NCBI RefSeq assembly: GCF_030758975.1
Contig: NZ_CP132359.1
Span: 5,500,819-5,513,397 of the forward strand
From: Bosea beijingensis
Lineage (GTDB): Bacteria > Pseudomonadota > Alphaproteobacteria > Rhizobiales > Beijerinckiaceae
DNA length: 12,579 nt
Reading direction: 5' to 3'
The notes under the pieces were generated by a model, which made no database searches, was not told the origin of the DNA, and worked only from the letters and a program-made list of their open reading frames with translations. This document shows positions 1 through 7,630 of the stretch, in pieces (positions within the stretch are counted from its first letter, which is position 1; each line of letters opens with the position of its first letter). Position numbers and translations under genes: made by a program.

Positions 1-744
<744 letters not shown>

Positions 745-760
745 GCGCCATCATGGCTCG

Positions 761-802
761 CAGAACGATCGGTCTTTGTCCTGTCGCGTTTCGGTCGTTC
801 TG
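761..802 (+). terminator. Hairpin downstream of pcaF, possible terminator
   Basis: CAGAACGATCGG (761-772) pairs with TCGGTCGTTCTG (791-802) over 12 positions, two of them G-U, with an 18-nt loop. It starts 17 bases after the pcaF stop, where a terminator is expected. No T-run follows, so intrinsic termination is uncertain. The rest of the 232-bp gap up to rfbB shows no gene and no clear promoter. Confidence 0.35.
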
Positions 803-976
803 CTGTCATGCAACGCCGCCTCGCGGCAGGTATCGTAAGGTAAATACGGGAAACGAGTTGACGCCGATAGTGATGTTGAGCGATCCGAGCCTTCGTACTG
901 CCGTTCGTGGGGGGTTGCTCGCCTTGCTCGCTCCCTATCCCGGTCTTCACCCCACCCCGCTTCAGGATTGCTTCGG

Positions 977-2032
977 ATGTCTCTGAGATTTCTTGTGACG
1001 GGGGGTGCGGGTTTCATCGGCTCTGCGGTGGTGCGCAAGCTGATCGCGGAGACGGAGCATGAAGTCTGCGTCGTCGACAAGCTGACCTATGCCGGCAACC
1101 TCGCCTCGCTGGAGCCGGTCTCGCGCAGCAACCGCTATCGCTTCGAGCAGGCCGATATCGGGGATGGCGAGCGGATGAAAGCGATCTTCCTGGATTTCCA
1201 GCCCGATATCGTCATGCATCTCGCCGCCGAGAGCCATGTCGACCGCTCGATCGATGGCCCGGCTGCCTTCATCGAGACCAATGTCGTCGGCTCGTTCACG
1301 CTGCTGCAGGAGGCACTGCGCCATTTCCGGGCACTGCCGGAGGATCGCAAGGCACGCTTCCGCTTCCACCATATCTCGACCGACGAGGTCTTCGGCTCGC
1401 TCGGCACTGATGGCTTCTTCCGCGAGGATACGGCCTATCAGCCGAACTCGCCCTATTCGGCCTCCAAGGCCGCGTCCGACCATCTCGTGCGCGCCTGGCA
1501 CCATACCTACGGCCTGCCGGTGGTGATGACCAACTGCTCGAACAATTACGGGCCCTATCACTTCCCGGAGAAGCTGATCCCGCTGATGATCATCAATGCG
1601 CTCGAGGGCAAGCCCCTGCCGGTCTACGGCAACGGGCTCAATGTGCGCGACTGGCTCTATGTCGACGACCATGCCGATGCGCTGCTCACCGTCGCGACCA
1701 CCGGCAAGCTGGGCGAGAGCTACAATATCGGCGGCCATAACGAGAAGACCAATATCGAGGTGGTGAAGACCATCTGCGCCCTGCTCGACGAGCTCCGCCC
1801 CGACCCGAAGGGCTCGCGCGAGCGCCTGATCGCTTACGTCACCGACCGGCCGGGCCATGATGCACGCTATGCGATCGATGCCGGCAAGATCGGCCGCGAG
1901 CTCGGCTGGACCCCGAAGGAGACCTTCGAGACGGGCTTGCGCCGCACGGTCGAATGGTATCTCGCCAATGCGGGCTGGTGGGGCGATATCCGCTCCGGAA
2001 CTTATCGCGGCGAACGCCTCGGCGCGGCCTGA
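977..2032 (+). CDS. rfbB: dTDP-glucose 4,6-dehydratase
   Basis: This 351-residue extended short-chain dehydrogenase/reductase converts dTDP-D-glucose to dTDP-4-keto-6-deoxy-D-glucose, the second step of dTDP-L-rhamnose synthesis in the cytosol. The NAD-binding TGGAGFIG loop is at residues 8-15. The catalytic Thr-Asp-Glu triplet is at 135-137 (STDEVFG) and the YxxxK pair is Tyr160/Lys164. The length is normal for RmlB. I chose ATG 977 over the in-frame TTG at 968 because the protein then begins [10 protein letters not shown], as in the family, and AGGA lies 9 bases upstream. It is the first gene of rfbBCDA; rfbC starts 14 bases after its stop. The product should feed O-antigen, exopolysaccharide or glycan synthesis. 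Confidence 0.96.
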   Translation: MSLRFLVTGGAGFIGSAVVRKLIAETEHEVCVVDKLTYAGNLASLEPVSRSNRYRFEQADIGDGERMKAIFLDFQPDIVMHLAAESHVDRSIDGPAAFIETNVVGSFTLLQEALRHFRALPEDRKARFRFHHISTDEVFGSLGTDGFFREDTAYQPNSPYSASKAASDHLVRAWHHTYGLPVVMTNCSNNYGPYHFPEKLIPLMIINALEGKPLPVYGNGLNVRDWLYVDDHADALLTVATTGKLGESYNIGGHNEKTNIEVVKTICALLDELRPDPKGSRERLIAYVTDRPGHDARYAIDAGKIGRELGWTPKETFETGLRRTVEWYLANAGWWGDIRSGTYRGERLGAA

Positions 2033-2046
2033 GCGGAGACAGGAAC

Positions 2047-2604
2047 ATGCTGAGCGTCGAGGACACGGCGATCCTGGCCGTCAAGATCGTCACGCCGAAG
2101 AAGTTCGGCGATCATCGCGGCTTCTTCTCGGAGACCTGGAGCCGCAAGGCCTTCGCGGAGGCCGGGATCGATCTCGACTTCGTCCAGGACAACCAGTCAT
2201 TGTCGGCGCCGGTCGGCACGCTGCGCGGCCTGCATTTCCAGTCGCCGCCCTTCGCGCAGGACAAGCTGGTGCGGGTCACGCGCGGCCGCATCCTCGATGT
2301 CGCCGTCGATATCCGGGCGTCATCCCCGACCTTCGGCAAGCATGTCGCGCTCGAACTCTCCGCCGAGAACTGGAAGCAGTTGCTGGTGCCGGCCGGCTTC
2401 GCCCATGGCTTCGTCACGCTGGAGCCGGATACCGAGGTCATCTACAAGGTCACCGCGCCCTACGCGCCGCAGAACGACCACGGGCTCGCCTTCGACGACC
2501 CGGCGCTCGGCATCGACTGGCGCCTGCCGCTCTCCGAGCTCACCCTCTCCGACAAGGACCGCAAGCATCCGCGCCTGGCCGAGATGCTGCGCTATTTCGA
2601 CTGA
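2047..2604 (+). CDS. rfbC: dTDP-4-dehydrorhamnose 3,5-epimerase
   Basis: The 185-residue protein is a cupin-fold epimerase (RmlC) that inverts C3 and C5 of dTDP-4-keto-6-deoxy-glucose, the third step of the rhamnose pathway. The LRGLHFQ motif at residues 59-65 carries the catalytic His63. The block with VDIR and SPTFGK follows at 86-97, PAGFAHGF at 114-121, and Tyr132 in IYKVT fits the catalytic tyrosine. The frame is open further upstream, but ATG 2047 gives the usual length and has GGAG and AGGA just upstream, so the longer start inside rfbB was rejected. The stop overlaps the rfbD start (TGATG), which suggests translational coupling. Confidence 0.95.
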   Translation: MLSVEDTAILAVKIVTPKKFGDHRGFFSETWSRKAFAEAGIDLDFVQDNQSLSAPVGTLRGLHFQSPPFAQDKLVRVTRGRILDVAVDIRASSPTFGKHVALELSAENWKQLLVPAGFAHGFVTLEPDTEVIYKVTAPYAPQNDHGLAFDDPALGIDWRLPLSELTLSDKDRKHPRLAEMLRYFD

Positions 2605-3512
2605 TGACCCTTCGTATCGCCGTCACCGGCTGGACCGGCCAAGTCGTCTGCGCCATGCTGGAGCGCGTGCCCGTCGGCGTCGAGGTCATCGCGCTGCGCC
2701 GGCCGGACCTTGACCTCGCCGTCCCGAAGACGGTCGCACCTGCCCTGCGTTCGGCGAGGCCCGACGTCATCGTCAACACCGCCGCCTATACTGCCGTCGA
2801 CCAGGCCGAGAGCGAGCCGGAGCTCGCCATGCGCGTCAATGGCGAGGCAGCCGGCGAGGCGGCACGGGCGGCGGCTACGCTCGGCATTCCCATGATCCAG
2901 CTCTCGACCGACTATGTCTTCGACGGCGGGCTCGACCGCGCTTACCGCGAGGACGACGCGACCGGGCCGATCTCGGCCTATGGCGCAAGCAAGCTCGCCG
3001 GCGAGCAGGCCGTCGCAGCCGCGACCGACAACCACGCCATCCTGCGCACCGCCTGGATCTACAGCCCCTTCGGCAAGAACTTCGTCAAGACGATGCTGCG
3101 CCTCGCCGAGACGCGCGACGAGGTCGGCGTCGTCGCCGACCAGGCGGGATGTCCGACCAGCGCGCTCGACATCGCCGATGCGATCTTCGCCGTCGCCCGC
3201 AACCTGACCGACCGGACGGACGAAGCTCGCTTGCGCGGCGTGTTCCATATGAGCGCGGCGGGCGAGGCCGTCTGGGCCGATGTCGCCGAGGCGATCTTCG
3301 CCGAGCGCGAACGCCAGGGCGGCAAGCCTGTCCAGGTCAAGCGCATCGCAACCACCGATTATCCGACGCCGGCGCGCCGGCCGGCGAACTCCCGGCTCGA
3401 TTGCGGCAAACTCGCGCTCGCTCATGGCGTGCGCCTGCCGGAGTGGCAAAGCTCGCTCCGGCCTTGCGTCGCGCGGCTGCTCAAGGACCAAGGCAAGGAC
3501 CAGCAACAATGA
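2604..3512 (+). CDS. rfbD: dTDP-4-dehydrorhamnose reductase
   Basis: The 302-residue RmlD-type reductase makes dTDP-L-rhamnose from dTDP-4-keto-L-rhamnose with NAD(P)H. Visible marks are TGWTGQV at residues 8-14 in the nucleotide-binding loop, the NTAAYTAVD block at 58-66, STDYVFDG at 101-108, and the catalytic pair Tyr126/Lys130 in YGASK. The loop has Val at the third glycine position of GxxGxxG, as far as I recall a common variant in this family in alphaproteobacteria. The frame is open for about 250 codons upstream, but that stretch is out of frame with rfbB and rfbC and shows no family match. ATG 2604, overlapping the rfbC stop, is the natural start. The 3' end overlaps rfbA by ATGA. Confidence 0.94.
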   Translation: MTLRIAVTGWTGQVVCAMLERVPVGVEVIALRRPDLDLAVPKTVAPALRSARPDVIVNTAAYTAVDQAESEPELAMRVNGEAAGEAARAAATLGIPMIQLSTDYVFDGGLDRAYREDDATGPISAYGASKLAGEQAVAAATDNHAILRTAWIYSPFGKNFVKTMLRLAETRDEVGVVADQAGCPTSALDIADAIFAVARNLTDRTDEARLRGVFHMSAAGEAVWADVAEAIFAERERQGGKPVQVKRIATTDYPTPARRPANSRLDCGKLALAHGVRLPEWQSSLRPCVARLLKDQGKDQQQ

Positions 3513-4393
3513 AGGGCATCATCCTGGCCGGGGGTTCCGGCACCCGGCTGCACCCGATGACGCTGGCGATGTCGAAGCAGCTCCTGCCTGTCTACGACAA
3601 GCCGATGATCTACTATCCGCTCTCGACGCTGATGCTGGCCGGCATCCGCGACGTGCTGATCATCTCGACGCCGCACGACCTGCCGCATTTCAAGCGCCTG
3701 CTCGGCGACGGCTCCGACTGGGGCATGAACCTGAGCTATGCCGAGCAGCCGCATCCGGGCGGGCTGGCGCAGGCCTACCATATCGGCGCAGATTTCGTCG
3801 CGAACAAACCCTCCGCGCTGATCCTCGGCGACAATCTCTATTACGGCCACAGCCTGCCGGAGATGATGGCCCGGGCGACGGCCCGGACGACGGGCGCGAC
3901 CGTCTTCGCCTATCACGTCCGCGATCCCGAGCGTTACGGCGTCGTCCAATTCGACAAGGCCGGCAAGGCGATCTCGATCGAGGAGAAGCCGAAGGCCCCC
4001 AAGTCGAACTGGGCCGTCACGGGCTTGTATTTCTACGATGCCGAGGTCGTCGAGATCGCCCGCTCGCTGAAGCCCTCCCCGCGCGGCGAGCTCGAGATCA
4101 CCGACGTCAACCGGATCTATCTCGAACGCGGCCAGCTCTCGGTGGAATCCATGGGCCGCGGCTTCGCCTGGCTCGATACCGGAACCCCCGACAGCCTGCT
4201 CGAAGCCGGCGAGTTCGTCCGCACGCTCGAAAGCCGCCAGGGACTGCGCATCGCATGCCCCGAAGAAATCGCCGCAAGACAGGGGTGGATCTCGGCCGCG
4301 CAGCTCACCTTGCTCGGCGAGAAGCTCGCAAAAGGCGATTACGGACAGTATCTCCTGCGCATCGCGAGCGATTTCGGCAAGGGCGTTCCCTGA
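3509..4393 (+). CDS. rfbA: Glucose-1-phosphate thymidylyltransferase
   Basis: The 294-residue nucleotidyltransferase (RmlA) couples glucose-1-phosphate and dTTP to dTDP-glucose, the committed and usually rhamnose-inhibited first step of the pathway. The nucleotide-binding loop LAGGSGTRL is at residues 6-14. GDN at 108-110 supplies a metal-binding aspartate, EEKP is at 158-161, and the WLDTGT motif at 221-226 carries the second metal aspartate. The length matches the short RmlA class. The start ATG 3509 overlaps the rfbD stop, and AAGGA lies 9 bases upstream. It is the last gene of the operon, so the gene order B-C-D-A does not follow the order of reactions. Confidence 0.96.
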   Translation: MKGIILAGGSGTRLHPMTLAMSKQLLPVYDKPMIYYPLSTLMLAGIRDVLIISTPHDLPHFKRLLGDGSDWGMNLSYAEQPHPGGLAQAYHIGADFVANKPSALILGDNLYYGHSLPEMMARATARTTGATVFAYHVRDPERYGVVQFDKAGKAISIEEKPKAPKSNWAVTGLYFYDAEVVEIARSLKPSPRGELEITDVNRIYLERGQLSVESMGRGFAWLDTGTPDSLLEAGEFVRTLESRQGLRIACPEEIAARQGWISAAQLTLLGEKLAKGDYGQYLLRIASDFGKGVP

Positions 4394-4399
4394 AAGCCA

Positions 4400-4448
4400 G
4401 ACGCGAGACCGGACCCGGCCACCCCACCTGGCCGGTCAGCCTCGCGTC
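4400..4448. terminator. Nested inverted repeat between convergent genes
   Basis: An outer perfect 8-bp repeat, GACGCGAG (4400-4407) and CTCGCGTC (4441-4448), encloses an inner perfect 7-bp hairpin, CCGGCCA (4415-4421) and TGGCCGG (4429-4435), with a 7-nt loop. It fills nearly all of the 58-bp gap between the rfbA stop and the end of the convergent minus-strand gene, so it probably stops transcription from both sides. There is no T-run on either side, so it may work as a stalling or mRNA-end structure, or together with Rho. Confidence 0.6.
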
Positions 4449-4451
4449 AAC

Positions 4452-5669
4452 TCACGCCGCGCTTTCGGCTTCGCTGCCTTGTGGAGCGGCGAGACCGCGA
4501 CCGACATCGGCATATGAGAAGCCCTTGGCGCGAACCTGGTCGGCCCGGTAGACATTGCGCAGGTCGACGAGGACGGGGGCCGCCATCGCCGCCTTGACCC
4601 GGTCGAGGTCGAGCGCCCGGAAGATGTTCCACTCGGTCACGATCACCGCGGCATCCGCCGAAGCATCGGTCACATGGGCGGCGGACGAAAGCAGGCCGTT
4701 GAGAAAATCCCGCGCCCTTTCGGCGGCCAGCAGCATCTGCTTCTGCGTGAGGGCACCCAGCTGAAGCGCGAAGAACTCACCGAATATCTCCGCGGCGATC
4801 CGGCGGTTCATCGAGAGCGAGCGCGGGCTGTAATGGTGGCAGGCGATCAGCCCCCAGAGTGCGCCGTCGACGATGACCGAGACCGACATCGAGGCCGAGA
4901 CGCCCATGTTGCGGAGGTATTCGCAATGGATGGGCGAGACGCTGCGCAAATGGGCATAGGACAGATCGAGAGGCTCTCCGGCAGCGTCCAGTACGGGCAT
5001 GATCGGGAAGCGCTCGCCGCTCGAATCCGAAACCACGCGGATCGGATTGAGCAGATAGAGCTGCCGTGCCTGCTGCGGGATGTCGCTCGCCGGGAAATGC
5101 TGCCCCATGAAGCTTTCGAGATCGGGGCGCTTGGCCTCGCTGACGACCTTGCCAGACCCGTCGGGCGCGAACTGGTAGATCATCACCCGGTCGTACTGGA
5201 GTACCGCCCTGAGCAGACGCGCCGCATTCTTGATCAGCTGGGCCGGTGTCGTGACATCCGAGAGCCGGCCGACCAACGTCCGAGCGAATTCGAGCGGCGA
5301 GCTCGGCCCGGCCGGGACGCTCTCCTCGAATTCGATGATGGCGTTGCCCTTGAAGGCATGGATCGAGATGTCGAACTCGCGATCCAGCGAAGGTAGGCGA
5401 TAGCGGGGCATCAAGCCCGCACGGGACGGAACGCCGGAACGCGCGAGCGCATTGCGCATCTCATGCACGACCGGCCCACCGAGGAGCTCTTCGAGCCTGC
5501 GGCCGACGAGCTCGAATTCCTTGAGCCCGAGGAAGGCGCTGGCGTTCGACGAATGGCGCCTGATCGTCACCGCCTCGGCATCGCACACGATCATGCAGCC
5601 ATGGGGCTGGACGCTGCCGGGAATATGGATCGGCTCGCGATCGCAGTTCGTCAGATCAACGGTCGTCAT
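4452..5669 (-). CDS. Chimeric bacteriophytochrome PAS-GAF module fused to UDP-glucose dehydrogenase C-terminus
   Basis: The 405-residue product starts as a bacteriophytochrome. Cys9, in LTNCDREPIHIPGS, is the biliverdin-attachment cysteine. A PAS domain spans about 10-115 and a GAF domain about 130-305, with PASDIP (193-198), SPIHCEYL with His248, and CHHYSPR with His279. After the GAF exit helix (about 300-332) the phytochrome match stops. From about residue 338 (VIVTEWNIFRALDLDR, VLVDLRNVYR, GFSYADVGR) it reads as the last part of UDP-glucose 6-dehydrogenase. PHY, histidine kinase and all dehydrogenase catalytic parts are absent. ATG 5669 overlaps the heme-oxygenase stop (ATGA), so the longer upstream frame was rejected. 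It could bind biliverdin but has no visible output domain. A deletion between two same-strand genes explains it best; an assembly error is possible. Confidence 0.85.
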   Translation of the reverse strand: MTTVDLTNCDREPIHIPGSVQPHGCMIVCDAEAVTIRRHSSNASAFLGLKEFELVGRRLEELLGGPVVHEMRNALARSGVPSRAGLMPRYRLPSLDREFDISIHAFKGNAIIEFEESVPAGPSSPLEFARTLVGRLSDVTTPAQLIKNAARLLRAVLQYDRVMIYQFAPDGSGKVVSEAKRPDLESFMGQHFPASDIPQQARQLYLLNPIRVVSDSSGERFPIMPVLDAAGEPLDLSYAHLRSVSPIHCEYLRNMGVSASMSVSVIVDGALWGLIACHHYSPRSLSMNRRIAAEIFGEFFALQLGALTQKQMLLAAERARDFLNGLLSSAAHVTDASADAAVIVTEWNIFRALDLDRVKAAMAAPVLVDLRNVYRADQVRAKGFSYADVGRGLAAPQGSEAESAA

Positions 5670-6214
5670 GCAGGAGAGAGTTCTTCCGATGTGAAGGCCT
5701 GGATGGCGTGGACGAAAACGGACCTGGCCGATTGCGCGGCTGCATCCCACGCTTGCCGGTCGAGCCCCTCCAACGCAACGAGAAGCGTGCGCCAGCTATC
5801 GAGGGAGCCGGCTTGAGCCGAAAGATAGCGTGCTCCGTTTTCAGGCCCGAACCCCAGCGGTTCCACTCCCTTTACAAGCACCCGAGCCCCCAGGGCCGAA
5901 CCTTCAAGAACATAGGCAGCCCCCAGGAACGCAGCCATGTCATTTGACAGATGGAAAGGTTCGCTCGCCGGACACGCTAGCGTCAGGTCGGCGAGATCCG
6001 CCTCCAACTCAGGCAGAAGCTTGCGCGGTTGCCATGGCGAAACCCGCACGGGTGCGGCGTCCGACAAAGCCGCCTCGACCGGCACGCGATGGCGAAACGT
6101 ACCATGCAGGAAGCGGGCGTACTCGGCACGGTTCGAGAAGACGCCGACGATAGCATCCAGTTCGCGATGAAGCTCGTTCGTCTCACCGCGCAAAAAACTT
6201 CTGATCTCAATCAT
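5666..6214 (-). CDS. bphO: Bacterial heme oxygenase (biliverdin-producing)
   Basis: The 182-residue protein matches bacterial heme oxygenases, which open heme to biliverdin, CO and iron. The N-terminal helix carries the probable proximal heme ligand His16 in the TNELHRELD motif. The distal helix signature YVLEGSALGARVL is at 101-113, with the glycines that bend over the heme. The length is normal for the BphO type. It overlaps the phytochrome-derived gene by four bases (ATGA), the usual arrangement where the oxygenase supplies the chromophore to the neighbouring photoreceptor. The ribosome-binding site is weak and no promoter stands out in the divergent gap 6215-6397. The gene looks intact although its partner has lost the signalling domains. 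Confidence 0.9.
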   Translation of the reverse strand: MIEIRSFLRGETNELHRELDAIVGVFSNRAEYARFLHGTFRHRVPVEAALSDAAPVRVSPWQPRKLLPELEADLADLTLACPASEPFHLSNDMAAFLGAAYVLEGSALGARVLVKGVEPLGFGPENGARYLSAQAGSLDSWRTLLVALEGLDRQAWDAAAQSARSVFVHAIQAFTSEELSPA

Positions 6215-6369
6215 TCTGTCGGCATCCAGAATCGCCTCGCATTGGCACCGCTATAGCTCAATTTCAGCGGAATCGGCGCTGTCTTCATCGTGGATTTGAC
6301 CGGGAACGCCTCCAAGATGGCCCGCCCCCTTCGACAGTCAAACTTGAACTCAGCAGGCAGATCCTTTAA

Positions 6370-6384
6370 GAACATATAGAGAAC
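6370..6384 (+). promoter_or_regulatory. LexA (SOS) box of alphaproteobacterial type
   Basis: GAAC (6370-6373), seven bases, GAAC (6381-6384) is an exact match to the direct-repeat LexA box of alphaproteobacteria (GTTC-N7-GTTC on the other strand). The AT-rich spacer ATATAGA is also typical. It ends 13 bases before the start codon of the radical SAM gene, where bound LexA would block transcription. The Shine-Dalgarno AAGGA (6387-6391) follows directly. This implies DNA-damage induction of the radical SAM-UdgX operon. The oxygenase gene on the other side starts 156 bases away and is probably not controlled by it. Confidence 0.78.
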
Positions 6385-6397
6385 AAAAGGAAGGGTG

Positions 6398-7630
6398 ATG
6401 GCACAGCTCACGGTCCTGGAGAAGCTCGAAATTCTCAGCGACGCCGCGAAATACGACGCCTCCTGTGCATCGAGCAGCAGCACCAAACGAGATTCGCGCG
6501 ACGGGAAGGGACTTGGCTCGACCACCGGTTCCGGTATCTGCCATTCCTATGCGCCTGATGGCCGCTGCATCTCGTTGCTGAAGATCCTGCTGACGAATTT
6601 CTGCAGCTTCGACTGCGTCTTCTGCATCAACCGCTCGTCGAGCAATGTCCGCCGCGCTCGCTTTTCGGTCGAGGAGGTCGTCGCGCTGACCCTGAATTTC
6701 TACCGCCGCAATTATATCGAAGGCCTTTTTCTGTCCTCAGGAATCATCCGCTCAGCCGATTACACGATGGCCGAGCTCGTGCGCGTCGCCGAAACGCTGC
6801 GCCGGCAGCACGGGTTCCGCGGCTACATCCACCTCAAGTTGATACCCGGCGCGAGCCGCGATCTGATCGAGCGCGCGGGGCTTTTCGCCGACCGGGTGTC
6901 GATCAATGTCGAATTGCCGAGCGAGGCGGCGCTTGCGCGTTTTGCCCCGGAGAAGCAGGCAGGCGAGATCAAGAGCGCGATGGGCGGCCTCAAGCTGAAG
7001 ATCGATGAGGCGCGCGAGGAGCGCGACAAGAATGCGAAGGCTCAGGTCTTCTCCCCGGCGGGGCAGAGCACGCAGATGATCGTCGGCGCCGATGGCGCAA
7101 GCGATTCCGCCATCCTGAAGCGCAGCGCCTGGCTCTATGGCAGCTTCGGCCTGAAGCGCGTCTATTACTCGGCCTTTAGCCCGATCCCGGATGCCTCGCG
7201 CCAGTTGCCGCTCCAGCCGCCGCCGCTGATGCGCGAACACCGGCTTTATCAGGCCGACTGGCTGACGCGCTTCTATGGTTTCGAGACCGAGGAAATTCTG
7301 GGCCGCAACGAGATGCTCGATCTCGATATCGACCCCAAACTCGCCTGGGCGCTGCGCGAGCGCGGACGCTTCCCCGTCGACGTGAACCGAGCCGACCGCG
7401 AAACCCTGCTGCGGGTGCCGGGTTTGGGCACGCGCAGTGTCGATCGCATCCTGACCTCGCGACGGTTCCGCCGGCTCAGGCTTGAGGATGTCGGCCGGCT
7501 GACACGATCGCTGACGACAATCCGGCATTTCATTCTGGCGGAGGGCTGGCGGCCGGGCAGCGGCCTCGACGCGCAGAACCTGCGGGCCCGGCTGATGCCG
7601 CAACCGCGGCAATTGTCGCTTTTCCCGTGA
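6398..7630 (+). CDS. Putative DNA modification/repair radical SAM protein (TIGR03916-like)
   Basis: This 410-residue radical SAM enzyme is of the type found next to UdgX; its reaction is not known to me. The [4Fe-4S] motif CX3CX2C is Cys69, Cys73 and Cys76 (CSFDCVFC). Further cysteines at 23, 48 and 57 precede it. A helix-hairpin-helix unit, VPGLGTRSVDRIL at about 340-352, preceded by VDVNRA, suggests DNA contact. The C-terminus ends QLSLFP (405-410), matching the consensus beta-sliding-clamp-binding pentapeptide QL[SD]LF. The start is ATG 6398 with AAGGA six bases upstream; the in-frame GTG at 6395 is less likely. A LexA box precedes it, and its stop overlaps the UdgX start (GTGA). A role in damage repair with UdgX is inferred from neighbourhood and regulation. 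Confidence 0.88.
   Translation: MAQLTVLEKLEILSDAAKYDASCASSSSTKRDSRDGKGLGSTTGSGICHSYAPDGRCISLLKILLTNFCSFDCVFCINRSSSNVRRARFSVEEVVALTLNFYRRNYIEGLFLSSGIIRSADYTMAELVRVAETLRRQHGFRGYIHLKLIPGASRDLIERAGLFADRVSINVELPSEAALARFAPEKQAGEIKSAMGGLKLKIDEAREERDKNAKAQVFSPAGQSTQMIVGADGASDSAILKRSAWLYGSFGLKRVYYSAFSPIPDASRQLPLQPPPLMREHRLYQADWLTRFYGFETEEILGRNEMLDLDIDPKLAWALRERGRFPVDVNRADRETLLRVPGLGTRSVDRILTSRRFRRLRLEDVGRLTRSLTTIRHFILAEGWRPGSGLDAQNLRARLMPQPRQLSLFP

Noticed and set aside
962..1858. Long minus-strand frame (298 codons) opposite rfbB
   Set aside because: Antisense shadow typical of high-GC coding DNA. The plus strand carries an unmistakable rfbB, and the antisense translation has no recognisable domain.
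1857..2603. Upstream extension of the rfbD frame by about 250 codons
   Set aside because: The extension is out of frame with the real rfbB and rfbC genes it covers. ATG 2604 gives the family length.
2625..2648. Missing third glycine in the RfbD nucleotide-binding loop
   Set aside because: As far as I recall, Val or Ala at this place occurs in many alphaproteobacterial RmlD proteins; the catalytic Tyr and Lys are present, so it is not evidence of loss of function.
2592..3509. Long minus-strand frame (305 codons) opposite rfbD
   Set aside because: Shadow of rfbD; its translation is rich in repetitive Arg, Asp and Gly with no domain.
5670..5750. Longer start (ATG 5750) for the phytochrome-derived gene
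   Set aside because: The extra 27 residues are not phytochrome-like and lie inside the heme oxygenase gene. The ATGA overlap at 5669 fits coupling.
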